Source of the DNA: Spirochaetales bacterium
GTDB taxonomy: Bacteria > Spirochaetota > Spirochaetia > ARS1246
Length of the DNA stretch: 6,046 bases
NCBI GenBank assembly: GCA_018644745.1
Contig: JABGPX010000660.1
Span: 1,712 to 7,757, forward strand
Direction of reading: 5' to 3'
The translations under genes and the position numbers were made by a program. The notes under the pieces were generated by a model. The model worked only from the letters and a program-made list of their open reading frames with translations. It had not been told where the DNA came from and searched no databases. Every line of letters starts with the position of its first letter. Position 1 is the stretch's first letter. Positions 6,025 through 6,046 of the stretch are shown in pieces.

Positions 6025-6046
6025 CAGCCCATTATCAATGGAAAGG

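Noticed and set aside
6020..6046. Start of an eighth gene at ATG 6020 or 6038
   Set aside because: Only nine codons at most are visible and there is no Shine-Dalgarno sequence. Only the possible promoter was recorded.

Overview
The window carries seven protein genes in about 6 kb, with no RNA gene, insertion sequence or CRISPR array. A TonB-type energy transducer next to a small exported protein implies a diderm (outer-membrane) bacterium. The HAD protein and the overall gene style remind me of spirochaetes, but that is a weak inference from memory; no marker gene fixes the taxon. Base composition is moderate and looks even throughout, so nothing marks a recent island.

Left part (1-1928, + strand): a HAD-IB phosphatase whose N-terminus is a run of 15-bp in-frame repeats cut by the window edge, followed after 17 bp by a classical Gfo/Idh/MocA NAD(P)-dependent sugar oxidoreductase with an EKP motif. 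Middle (1987-3317): a hemolysin III/PAQR-type membrane protein on the + strand, meeting a cytoplasmic SGNH/GDSL esterase on the - strand. Their stop codons share the palindrome CTAG. The esterase gene is divergent, across 35 bp, from a second Gfo/Idh/MocA protein (3353-4474). That protein belongs to the EVP subgroup and resembles GH109 NAD-dependent glycosidases. Two Gfo/Idh proteins plus an acyl esterase suggest intracellular processing of acylated or amino sugars, but no transporter or regulator is present to name the substrate.

Right part (4475-6046): a TonB-like protein (N-terminal membrane anchor, charged linker, C-terminal TonB domain) overlaps by 4 bp a small exported beta-rich protein, forming a translationally coupled pair without exbB/exbD alongside. 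The TonB reading frame is open well upstream of its first in-frame GTG (4961) and includes the membrane anchor, yet has no in-frame ATG, GTG or TTG upstream of that. The natural start is GTG 4521 in the neighbouring frame. The two frames join at a nine-A run ending in A_AAA_AAG, followed by a 10-bp hairpin. This is either a -1 programmed frameshift, a phase-variable tract, or a one-base sequencing loss.

A cross-cutting pattern: the three genes lacking a Shine-Dalgarno sequence (hemolysin III, GDSL esterase, TonB) each have a TANNNT -10-like hexamer 6-7 bp before the start codon, as expected for leaderless mRNAs. Three of the other genes have good Shine-Dalgarno sites.
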